NCBI GenBank assembly: GCA_030613285.1
Contig: JAUWME010000079.1
Span: forward strand, 1 to 8,035
Reading direction: 5' to 3'
Length of the DNA stretch: 8,035 bases
Source: Candidatus Zymogenus sp.
GTDB lineage: Bacteria > Desulfobacterota > Zymogenia > Zymogenales > Zymogenaceae
The position numbers and the translations under genes were made by a program. Below are positions 1 through 5,349 of this stretch, piece after piece (within the stretch, counting starts at the first letter, position 1; every line of letters begins with the position of its first letter). The notes beneath the pieces are model-generated. The model was not told the origin of the DNA, did no database searches, and saw only the letters and a program-made list of their open reading frames with translations.

Positions 1-341
1 TTCAAAACATCATCTTGTCCAGAGAAAATTTCATCGAGATATTTGAGAGCGTCATCCTTGGAAATATACGATACATCTTCTACTTCCTTGATTTTAAGGA
101 TGTCTTTTTTGAGCTCCTCTGTTGCTTGTTCCGAAAGGAAATCGGCAAGATAAGTATTTATTTGAACTTCTTCTCCCAGATTTACCAACAATCCACTTAG
201 GTTGACATATAAAAGTAGATAAGCGAAAAAGACAAAAAGCGCAATTGAAATTGTTGTGACAGAAAGGAGGTTGACCAGCGGATACGCCCTAATATTTGAA
301 AAGGTTTTCCTTATGAAATAAAAAACCCTCGTTATAAACAT
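1..341 (-). CDS. ftsX: Cell division protein FtsX, N-terminal part (gene runs off the window edge)
   Basis: This is the membrane partner of FtsE in the divisome. In known systems FtsEX signals to periplasmic or extracellular peptidoglycan hydrolases. I translated it by hand: 113 complete codons are visible before the window ends. It starts MFITRVFYFIRKTFSNIRAY, a short basic cytoplasmic segment. A hydrophobic helix follows at about residues 24-47 (LLSVTTISIALFVFFAYLLL). Then comes the start of the extracytoplasmic domain (EVQINTYLADFLSEQ, and later KEVEDVSYISKDDAL), which fits the FtsX pattern well. The ATG at 341 lies 3 bases after the ftsE stop. AAGGA sits 11 bases upstream, inside the end of ftsE, so the two genes are probably co-transcribed and translationally coupled. 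The remaining domain and the last three membrane helices should lie beyond position 1. The identification is firm from sequence and context; only the C-terminal portion is unseen. Confidence 0.93.
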   Translation of the reverse strand, partial: MFITRVFYFIRKTFSNIRAYPLVNLLSVTTISIALFVFFAYLLLYVNLSGLLVNLGEEVQINTYLADFLSEQATEELKKDILKIKEVEDVSYISKDDALKYLDEIFSGQDDVL

Positions 342-344
342 CTA

Positions 345-995
345 CTACAAAATCCTTCCATGGTCGAGTGAAACAAGCCTTTTGTGGAATCGCTCTACGA
401 TATCCTTGTTGTGTGTAGCCATGATTACAGTTGCCCCTTTTTTGTGGATGTAATCCAGAAGCCTGATAATATCGAGTGTGAGCTCGGAATCCAAGTTCCC
501 CGTGGGTTCATCTGCAAGGAGTATCGGGGGTTCATTTACCACCGCCCTTGCAATTGCCACACGCTGTTGTTCACCGCCGGAAAGCTCCAGGGGGTAATAG
601 TTTGATTTTTCGGTTAGCCCAACAAATTTGAGCACCCTCATAACCCTTTTTTTTATATCCCGCCTTGATAAACCCAGCACCTCCAACGGGAACGACACAT
701 TGTCAAGAACGGTAATCGAGTTTAGCAGCTTAAAATCTTGGAATACAATACCGATGGCCCTTCGGAGATGAGGAATTTTCCTCGCCTTTAGTGTCCCAAT
801 ATTGACATCATTAATCAGTATCTGTCCTTTGGTGGCTCTTTCCGCCATAAAGAGGAGTTTTAGGAGGGTGGTTTTTCCGGCCCCGCTGGGTCCTGTGATA
901 AAGACAAACTCCCCTCTGGCAATACTAAGATTTATATCTGAGAGCGAATCTGTGGCTGTGCCATAATTTTTGTATACATGGTTGAGACGAATCAT
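345..995 (-). CDS. ftsE: Cell division ATP-binding protein FtsE
   Basis: This is the cytoplasmic ABC-type ATPase of the FtsEX complex. It is thought to couple ATP binding and hydrolysis at the septum to control of cell-wall hydrolases. The 216-residue protein is of usual FtsE length and has the full ABC signature set: Walker A GPSGAGKT at residues 35-42, Q-loop Gln86, signature LSGGEQQR at 138-145, Walker B ILLADE at 158-163, D-loop region NLDS, and H-loop His195 in MATHN. The start [12 protein letters not shown] is typical of FtsE (MI.f..V.K.Y). The ATG at 995 is preceded by an AAAGGGCGGT Shine-Dalgarno-like stretch. It is followed at once by ftsX, which separates it from other short ABC ATPases such as LolD. 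A putative promoter and two inverted repeats lie in the 216-base gap upstream. Confidence is high. Confidence 0.97.
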   Translation of the reverse strand: MIRLNHVYKNYGTATDSLSDINLSIARGEFVFITGPSGAGKTTLLKLLFMAERATKGQILINDVNIGTLKARKIPHLRRAIGIVFQDFKLLNSITVLDNVSFPLEVLGLSRRDIKKRVMRVLKFVGLTEKSNYYPLELSGGEQQRVAIARAVVNEPPILLADEPTGNLDSELTLDIIRLLDYIHKKGATVIMATHNKDIVERFHKRLVSLDHGRIL

Positions 996-1064
996 ACAAA
1001 ATTACCGCCCTTTGTGCCAGATTGTTAAAAATGCGATATTTAGCAAAATGTCTCAGGAAGAACA

Positions 1065-1084
1065 TTCTTAAAGGAAGTTAAGAA
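1065..1084. repeat. Inverted repeat TTCTTAA-N6-TTAAGAA in the ftsE leader
   Basis: The arms at 1065-1071 and 1078-1084 are perfect 7-base complements with a 6-base loop (AGGAAG on the plus strand). The stem is AT-rich, so it would be weak as RNA. It falls inside the predicted ftsE 5' leader. A separate tandem 7-mer (ATCTGAC twice, 1149-1162) lies further upstream. Confidence 0.4.
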
Positions 1085-1091
1085 CTCCATT

Positions 1092-1114
1092 AAACAGTTT
1101 AGAACCCACTGTTT
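1092..1114. repeat. Inverted repeat AAACAGT-N9-ACTGTTT upstream of ftsE
   Basis: The arms at 1092-1098 and 1108-1114 are perfect 7-base complements separated by 9 bases. On the minus strand the repeat covers the putative -10 element. It could be an operator or an RNA hairpin. It is not followed by a T-run on the minus strand, so it is not a normal terminator for the unknown gene upstream. Confidence 0.45.
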
Positions 1115-1124
1115 CTTCTTACAA
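1096..1124 (-). promoter_or_regulatory. Putative sigma70-type promoter for ftsEX
   Basis: On the minus strand TTGTAA (1119-1124, 4/6 match to TTGACA) is followed after 17 bases by TAAACT (1096-1101, 4/6 match to TATAAT). It would start transcription near 1089 and give a leader of about 95 bases before ftsE. The -10 hexamer overlaps one arm of the AAACAGT...ACTGTTT inverted repeat. This is a consensus match only. Confidence 0.35.
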
Positions 1125-1211
1125 AACATTTAAAGCCCAAAGACAAATATCTGACATCTGACATTATATCTATTTCATTTACCAGAAATGCTTTTGTATA
1201 TTGCTTTCAAT

Positions 1212-1631
1212 TTAGTCATCAGACCCTGAATCTTCCACAGCCAAATAATCGAGTATAACCTCGTCCAATGATTTCTCTGAAATGATTCCATCCTCAAGGT
1301 CTAATGCTTCTCCGCCCAGATCCTTTTCAGTGATTTCTTCCGGAACATCATCTGGAATATCTACTTTTGGGATTTTTTTATCACTGTCAAATTCACCGTT
1401 TTTAAGATCGTGGAGCATCAGCTTGTGCTGCTCCTTCATTATGTCCTTAACTACTTCTTCCATTTTATCTGAGTTCAAAATGTCAGAGTAGCTTGTGCGT
1501 TTAGATGAAAGAATAGTTCCTGATTTGTAGAGTAACGTTGTAATAACTGGATTATCGGCTCCACTATCCTCTGTTTGGACGTGATAGAGAATCCCTTTAT
1601 AACGAACATTATGATTAAATCCCGGTATCAT
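1212..1631 (-). CDS. Conserved protein of unknown function, MIPGFNHN type, acidic C-terminal tail
   Basis: The 139-residue protein starts MIPGFNHNVRYKGILYHVQT. I recall similar openings in unannotated proteins of deltaproteobacteria, but I know no function. Residues about 5-45 look beta-rich (RYKGILYHVQTED, ITTLLYKSGTILSSKR). Residues about 55-80 form a likely amphipathic helix (KMEEVVKDIMKEQHKLMLHD). From about residue 80 onward the sequence is strongly acidic and low in complexity (DIPDDVPEEITEKDL, ending EDSGSDD), probably a flexible tail. There is no signal peptide or membrane segment, so it is likely cytoplasmic. An in-frame TAG lies two codons before the ATG, which fixes the start at 1631. 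No good Shine-Dalgarno sequence stands at normal spacing; GAGG is 17 bases away. It sits alone between ruvB and ftsE. That it is a real gene is well supported; its role is unknown. Confidence 0.85.
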   Translation of the reverse strand: MIPGFNHNVRYKGILYHVQTEDSGADNPVITTLLYKSGTILSSKRTSYSDILNSDKMEEVVKDIMKEQHKLMLHDLKNGEFDSDKKIPKVDIPDDVPEEITEKDLGGEALDLEDGIISEKSLDEVILDYLAVEDSGSDD

Positions 1632-1683
1632 AGGCTATATAATTCTTGCCTCATTATAATCCCCGAAAAATTCCCACTATTAT

Positions 1684-1821
1684 TTCCTGCAACCTCCACC
1701 TTCCACCCTTACGTTTCCATCCCGACCATCCCGACCATCCCAACCACTCCCTTCCAACTCATTACGACCACCCCCCCAACCAACCCAATCATCTCTACCC
1801 CCCCACTTACTAACCCCCCCC
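1684..1821 (-). repeat. G-rich low-complexity spacer with G-quadruplex potential, downstream of ruvB
   Basis: On the plus strand this is almost only C, A and T. It contains three tandem 9-mers (CATCCCGAC twice, then CATCCCAAC, 1718-1744) and four C-runs: 7 at 1771-1777, 3 at 1784-1786, 7 at 1798-1804 and 8 at 1814-1821. The loops between runs are 6, 11 and 9 bases. The transcribed (minus-sense) RNA from ruvB read-through would therefore carry four G-tracts that could form a quadruplex. Short frames cross the tract on both strands, but they are Gly/Trp- or Pro/Thr-biased products of the composition. The minus-strand one would need a TTG start with no ribosome binding site, so I do not call a gene. 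Confidence 0.6.
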
Positions 1822-1877
1822 TGTAGTATTTGAGTGAGGATATTTATATCATATGTTAAGGATATCTGCAAGAAAAA

Positions 1878-2897
1878 TTATTTAAAAAGACCTTTTTGAG
1901 AACTTTTTGGGCTCCTCTTGAAGTGCTCGTATGCAAGTCTCGTGGCTACTCTTCCCCTGGGTGTTTTGTTTATATATCCTTCTTTGATGAGATACGATTC
2001 GTAAAGATCTTCAATGGTGTCTTTTTCTTCGCTTATGGCAGCGGACAGGGTTTCTATACCGACGGGCCCGCCGTCGTATTTATCAATGATGGTCAACATC
2101 AGCTTTCTATCCATTTCGTCAAAACCTGCTTTGTCGATGTCGAGCATCAATAGACCATCATTTGCCACCTCTGCCGTGATAACTCCGTCCGCTTTGACTT
2201 CCGCATAATCTCTCACCCTTCTCAGAAGTCTGTTTGATACCCTTGGCGTTCCCCGCGATCGTGATGATATCTCCTGTGCTCCATCGTCGGTGATTTGGGC
2301 GCCGAGAATTTTGGCGGAGCGAAGAGTTATTTTTTTTAGATCTTCGCTTGAATAGAAATCGAGGCGGAGCACTACTCCAAAGCGGTCTCTCAACGGGGAT
2401 GTGATGAGTCCTGCTCTTGTGGTTGCGCCTATCAGCGTAAAGCGATTTAGTCCCAGCTTTATGCTTCTGGCGCTGGGCCCTTGACCGATAATCACATCTA
2501 TCTGAAAATCTTCCATTGCAGGATATAGAATTTCCTCTACGATGGGGCTAAGTCTGTGGATTTCATCGATGAAGAGAATTTCGTTTTCCTCGATACTTGT
2601 AAGTATTGCGGCAAGGTCTCCGGGGCGCTCGATGACAGGGCCCGAAGTGGCCCGGATTCCAACTCCGAGTTCTTGGGCGATGACGTAGGCGAGGGTTGTT
2701 TTTCCAAGTCCGGGAGGGCCGTAAAGTAGTACATGATCGAGAGTATCGCCTCTTTTTAGGGCGGCGCGGATAAAGATGTCTAAATTCTCTTTTATCCCAT
2801 CTTGCCCCACAAACTCTGAGAGTTGCCGGGGCCTTAGCCCCTCTTCGTACTTTGTCTCGCCATTTGCCTTTGTGGGACTGCTAATGCGATCATCCAT
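1878..2897 (-). CDS. ruvB: Holliday junction branch migration helicase RuvB
   Basis: This is the AAA+ motor that forms hexameric rings on DNA arms flanking a RuvA-bound Holliday junction and drives branch migration. The 339-residue protein is the usual length. Motifs in order: [12 protein letters not shown] near residues 21-32, Walker A GPPGLGKT at 60-67, Walker B LFIDEIH at 108-114, sensor 1 region GATTRAG at 157-163, arginine finger Arg170 in SPLRDRFG, sensor 2 region RGTPR at 215-219, and the C-terminal winged-helix DNA-binding motif TPRGRVAT at 312-319. All key residues are present. The ATG at 2897 has a strong AAGGAGA Shine-Dalgarno that overlaps the ruvA stop codon. Only 9 bases separate the two genes, so translation is probably coupled. 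It closes the yebC-ruvCAB operon. No T-run hairpin follows it; the G-rich spacer does. Confidence 0.98.
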   Translation of the reverse strand: MDDRISSPTKANGETKYEEGLRPRQLSEFVGQDGIKENLDIFIRAALKRGDTLDHVLLYGPPGLGKTTLAYVIAQELGVGIRATSGPVIERPGDLAAILTSIEENEILFIDEIHRLSPIVEEILYPAMEDFQIDVIIGQGPSARSIKLGLNRFTLIGATTRAGLITSPLRDRFGVVLRLDFYSSEDLKKITLRSAKILGAQITDDGAQEISSRSRGTPRVSNRLLRRVRDYAEVKADGVITAEVANDGLLMLDIDKAGFDEMDRKLMLTIIDKYDGGPVGIETLSAAISEEKDTIEDLYESYLIKEGYINKTPRGRVATRLAYEHFKRSPKSSQKGLFK

Positions 2898-2906
2898 TGA
2901 CTCTCC

Positions 2907-3530
2907 TTATGCCCCGGAGAGAATCTTGAGAGAATCCCTCAATATTTCTCCTGGGTCTTTCTGTCTAACGATGTCTCCATCCACTTCTGCCTTAGCCTTC
3001 CCCAAGGCCGTGCGAACAACCATCTGTGCCTGTTGTCTCTGATAACCAAGGTTTATAAGCGCCTCGGTAACGTCCGAGACTAAATGAGATTCCTTATCGG
3101 TTCGGACAATTCCATCCCTTTTTATGCGTTTTTCTATTTTACCCTTAAGCTCCAGGACTATTCTCTCTGCTGTTTTTTTGCCAATGCCCGGTATTGCAAC
3201 CAACCTTGCCGGTTCCCCGTCAAGGATTGCGTTTTCCAACTCATTGGTTGATATGCCAGAAAGGATAGCCAGGGCAACCTTGGGCCCCACACCTGATATA
3301 CTTATAAGATCGATAAACATTCCCCTTTCTTTTTCGTTTATGAAGCCAAAGAGAATAATTGCATCTTCCCTTACGTGGGTGTAGATTTGAAGACACAATT
3401 CATTGTCGATTTCTGGAAGTTCTGAGCTTGCGGTAAGGGGTAAAAAGACTTGATAGCCCACACCGTTAACGTCAAGGATGATTGAATCGAGGGATTTTTT
3501 AATTATATTTCCCCGAAGAACTGCAATCAT
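2907..3530 (-). CDS. ruvA: Holliday junction DNA-binding protein RuvA
   Basis: RuvA tetramers bind four-way junctions and load RuvB. The 207-residue protein has the three-domain plan: an N-terminal OB-fold (MIAVLRGNIIKK, GVGYQVFLPL, VREDAIILFGF to residue 63), a middle domain with two helix-hairpin-helix motifs (SISGVGPKVALAIL at 77-90 and AIPGIGKKTAERIV at 112-125), and a C-terminal RuvB-contact domain from about 150 (VTEALINLGYQRQQA). The frame stays open 15 codons further upstream, but the ATG at 3530 is right. It gives the family start MI..L.G, has GGGAG at good spacing, and forms an ATGA overlap with the ruvC stop (3527-3530). The upstream extension lies over ruvC coding sequence. RuvC, RuvA and RuvB form one translationally linked set. 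Confidence 0.97.
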   Translation of the reverse strand: MIAVLRGNIIKKSLDSIILDVNGVGYQVFLPLTASSELPEIDNELCLQIYTHVREDAIILFGFINEKERGMFIDLISISGVGPKVALAILSGISTNELENAILDGEPARLVAIPGIGKKTAERIVLELKGKIEKRIKRDGIVRTDKESHLVSDVTEALINLGYQRQQAQMVVRTALGKAKAEVDGDIVRQKDPGEILRDSLKILSGA

Positions 3531-4015
3531 ACCCGCTCCCCGGCCGAAAAGGCCTTGTTGGTATGATGGTGACAAAGGGCAACTGCAATGGCGTCACATG
3601 CGTGGTTTCCGATATTGTCGGGAAGTGAGAGGATGTTCTTTATCATCTTTTCAACCTGAATTTTTTCGGCGGCTCCGTATCCAGTTGCCGCAACCTTAAC
3701 CTCTCTGGGAGAATATTCGTAAACGGGAAGCCCTGCTCTGGCCGCTGCAAGGAGGATCACCCCTCTGGCATGACCGAGCTTTATGACACTCTTGACGTTC
3801 TTGGCATGAAAAAGACCCTCTACCACCACAGCATCTGGGGAGGTATCAGAGATAACAGCCTCTATCCCCCGAAAGATGATATTTAATCTCTCAGCGAAGG
3901 GAAGACGTGGGTCGGGCTTAATCTCACCCGTTGTGATAATCTGGGGTGTTCTCTCCCTTGATATCACGCCATAGCCGGTTGCGATTACTCCGGGGTCTAC
4001 TCCTAATATCCTGCC
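3527..4015 (-). CDS. ruvC: Crossover junction endodeoxyribonuclease RuvC, no canonical start codon
   Basis: RuvC is the resolvase that cuts Holliday junctions in symmetric strands with metal-dependent catalysis. If the codon at 4015-4013 is counted as residue 1, the acidic residues fall exactly at the E. coli positions: Asp7 (GRILGVDPG), Glu66 (VVVEGLF), His138 and Asp141 (NHACDAIA). His in the third place is as in Thermus RuvC. The C-terminus AVALCHHH is also typical. The protein would be 162 residues, near the usual length. The odd point is the start: the codon in the first position is GGC. From the in-frame stop at 4039 down to a GTG at 3967 the frame has no ATG, GTG, TTG or CTG. Starting at that GTG would remove Asp7. 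ATA at 4009 or ATC at 4030 are non-canonical options, and a sequence error is possible. The end overlaps ruvA by 4 bases. Identity is certain; the start is not. Confidence 0.93.
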   Translation of the reverse strand, partial: GRILGVDPGVIATGYGVISRERTPQIITTGEIKPDPRLPFAERLNIIFRGIEAVISDTSPDAVVVEGLFHAKNVKSVIKLGHARGVILLAAARAGLPVYEYSPREVKVAATGYGAAEKIQVEKMIKNILSLPDNIGNHACDAIAVALCHHHTNKAFSAGERV

Positions 4016-4016
4016 T

Positions 4017-4766
4017 TTAAAAGTCCAGATCCTCCATTATCTCTTCGGGAATGTCAAAATTGGCGAAGACCTTCTGGACATCGTCGTTGTCCTCCAAAGC
4101 GTCCATAAGCTTCAACATTTTTTCAGCGTCTTTGCCATTTAAAGTAACGGTGCTTTTTGGAAGCATGGTGATCTCCGCCGTTACTATCTCAAAGCCACTC
4201 TTTTCGATGGCTTTTTTTACAGAGTCGAGACCGACAAATTCCGTAGTAACCTCAAACACACTCCCTTCTTCATTAACATCAAGCGCCCCCGCCTCCAGCG
4301 CAACGTCCAGAAGCTCATCCACGTCTTTATTTGTCCCCTCAACTAATATTACACCACGTTTTTCAAACAGCCAACTTACACAGCCGCTTTCTCCCATATT
4401 CCCGGAATTTTTTGAAAAGATGTAGCGTATATCTGCGACGGTACGGTTCTTGTTGTCAGTAAGGCTTTCCACCATTACAGCGGCACCGGCTGGCCCGTAT
4501 CCTTCATAGGTAATTTCCTCGTAGTTGACGCCTTCCAGCTCCCCTGCACCTTTCTTTATTGCTCGCTCGATGTTATCTTTGGGCATATTTGCCGCTTTTG
4601 CTGTGGCTACGGCGGTTCTAAGCCTTGGATTTGTTTCTGGATCAGGATCACCCATTCTTGTCGCCACGGTTATTTCTTTGATCAGCTTTGTGAACATCTT
4701 GCCCCGCTTGGCGTCCACAATCCCTTTTTTGTGTCTTATGCTGTGCCATTTTGAATGACCGGACAT
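4017..4766 (-). CDS. yebC: YebC/PmpR-family protein (TACO1 homologue)
   Basis: The 249-residue protein matches the YebC family from end to end. It opens [20 protein letters not shown], the family hallmark, followed by [12 protein letters not shown], then [28 protein letters not shown] split over residues 46-73, [14 protein letters not shown] at 87-100, and [21 protein letters not shown] near 105-124. Members were long annotated as transcriptional regulators. Newer work on YebC and TACO1 points to relief of ribosome stalling at proline-rich stretches, and both roles have been reported. No DNA-binding motif is obvious here. The ATG at 4766 has AAGGAG six bases upstream. It is the first gene of the operon with ruvC, a common arrangement. 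Its stop at 4017-4019 overlaps the expected first codons of ruvC, so the two genes are effectively abutting. Length and start are as expected for the family. Confidence 0.96.
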   Translation of the reverse strand: MSGHSKWHSIRHKKGIVDAKRGKMFTKLIKEITVATRMGDPDPETNPRLRTAVATAKAANMPKDNIERAIKKGAGELEGVNYEEITYEGYGPAGAAVMVESLTDNKNRTVADIRYIFSKNSGNMGESGCVSWLFEKRGVILVEGTNKDVDELLDVALEAGALDVNEEGSVFEVTTEFVGLDSVKKAIEKSGFEIVTAEITMLPKSTVTLNGKDAEKMLKLMDALEDNDDVQKVFANFDIPEEIMEDLDF

Positions 4767-4790
4767 TATTTACTCCTTAACTCACGAAAG

Positions 4791-4818
4791 AATTTGTTGT
4801 TTATTTCTTATCTGTCAA
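4791..4818 (-). promoter_or_regulatory. Possible promoter for yebC-ruvCAB
   Basis: A perfect TTGACA (minus strand, 4813-4818) lies 47 bases before the yebC ATG. With a 16-base spacer the -10 would be CAAATT (4791-4796), only a 3/6 match. The region is AT-rich, so the -35 match could be chance. A promoter is expected here because a strong terminator precedes the operon. Confidence 0.35.
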
Positions 4819-4881
4819 TCTTAACACAAAAAAAAACCTTTTCAACATAATTTTGAAACAAAATTGCATTCCTATGAAAAC

Positions 4882-4934
4882 AAAATGTCATCCTCACAAA
4901 AAAAATGTCATTCTCAGCTTGACTGGGAATCCAG
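4882..4934. repeat. Partial copy of a dispersed GTCATTC...GGGAATCCAG palindromic repeat
   Basis: TGTCATTCTCAGCTTGACTG and the following GGAATCCAG span 4906-4934. The arms ATTCTCAG (4910-4917) and CTGGGAAT (4923-4930) form an 8-bp stem with one G-T pair and a 5-base loop. The form resembles the ATTCCC-N-GGGAAT interspersed repeats known from several bacteria, such as dRS3 in Neisseria. An incomplete copy of the left part (AAAATGTCATCCTCAC, 4882-4897) lies exactly 20 bases before the matching AAAATGTCATTCTCAG (4902-4917). The rest of 4767-5004 shows only AT-rich spacer and the possible promoter. Confidence 0.55.
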
Positions 4935-5004
4935 TTTAATATCCTGACAGTATGACTAAACAAGCATTTCGAGAGAATAGGTCTTTCATTTTTTTGAACA
5001 AACG

Positions 5005-5036
5005 AAAAAAGGTCGGGAACTCTCCCGACCTTTTTT
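5005..5036 (-). terminator. Intrinsic terminator after tRNA-Lys (works on either strand)
   Basis: The core stem GGTCGGGA (5011-5018) pairs perfectly with TCCCGACC (5023-5030) around a 4-base loop. It is flanked by A6 on one side and T6 on the other, giving up to 14 paired bases. Read on the minus strand it lies 24 bases after the tRNA 3' end and has the U-tract of a classical Rho-independent terminator. Because the flanks are symmetric it could also stop plus-strand transcription. It separates the tRNA unit from yebC-ruvCAB. Confidence 0.93.
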
Positions 5037-5059
5037 CTTTATACAATTTTACTAATTTT

Positions 5060-5135
5060 TGGTAGGCCGTACTGGGATCGAACCAGTGACTCTCTGCTTA
5101 AAAGGCAGATACTCTACCGACTGAGTTAACGGCCC
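5060..5135 (-). tRNA. tRNA-Lys (anticodon TTT)
   Basis: This is a 76-base tRNA with CCA encoded at 5062-5060. The acceptor arm pairs GGGCCGT (from 5135) with ACGGCCT, including a G1-U72 wobble, and the discriminator base is A. The anticodon stem TCTGC/GCAGA closes the 7-base loop CTTTTAA, giving anticodon TTT at 5102-5100 (decodes AAA and AAG). The T-loop GTTCGATCC and the D-arm bases AACTCAGTCGGTAGAGT are standard. It lies between dnaB and the terminator, with its own promoter upstream, so it is probably a single-gene unit. Confidence 0.97.
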
Positions 5136-5171
5136 ACATATTTTTAATTTTATTGCCTAATTCCAAAAAGA

Positions 5172-5199
5172 ATTATACCATACTAATAGAATAAAACAA
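5172..5199 (-). promoter_or_regulatory. Promoter of tRNA-Lys, extended -10
   Basis: On the minus strand a perfect TATAAT (5172-5177) is preceded by TGG, which makes a TGnTATAAT extended -10. A partial -35 TTGTTT (5194-5199, 3/6) stands 16 bases upstream. Transcription would start near 5165, about 30 bases before the mature tRNA 5' end, a sensible leader. The rest of 5200-5349 after dnaB is noncoding spacer without a terminator hairpin that I can see. Confidence 0.7.
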
Positions 5200-5349
5200 A
5201 GTATAATGTTAAGAATTCTTTGATATTACAATATTTTGCAACTTGCAATTCCAACTCAATGTTAAGACAAACCGTAAAGACTCGTATTAACCCTTACCCC
5301 CACCAAACTCACACCTTTCTTTATCAAAAAAATGTCAGCACTCGCACCA

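Noticed and set aside
1575..1826. 83-residue plus-strand frame rich in Pro, Thr and Ile
   Set aside because: It is the antisense reading of the same low-complexity tract and overlaps the start of the conserved unknown gene. It has no Shine-Dalgarno and no family resemblance.
1680..1871. 63-residue minus-strand frame just after ruvB (Gly/Trp-rich)
   Set aside because: It needs a TTG start without a ribosome binding site, and its composition follows directly from the G-rich tract. There is no recognisable domain.
3531..3575. 15-residue N-terminal extension of RuvA
   Set aside because: It lies inside the ruvC coding end. The family start MI..LRG with a GGGAG site and the ATGA overlap points to 3530.
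3527..3967. RuvC starting at GTG 3967
   Set aside because: It would lose the first catalytic Asp and the GVDPG motif, although that sequence is intact and in frame just upstream.
4051..4425. Long plus-strand frame opposite yebC (124 residues)
   Set aside because: It is a shadow of the yebC gene, Ser/Thr-rich by antisense codon bias, with no plausible start signal.
5172..5207. ATTATAC...GTATAAT inverted repeat as divergent promoters or operator
   Set aside because: The arms are 7 bases with a 22-base gap in AT-rich DNA. Only the minus-strand TATAAT has a gene (tRNA-Lys) downstream, so symmetry is likely chance.
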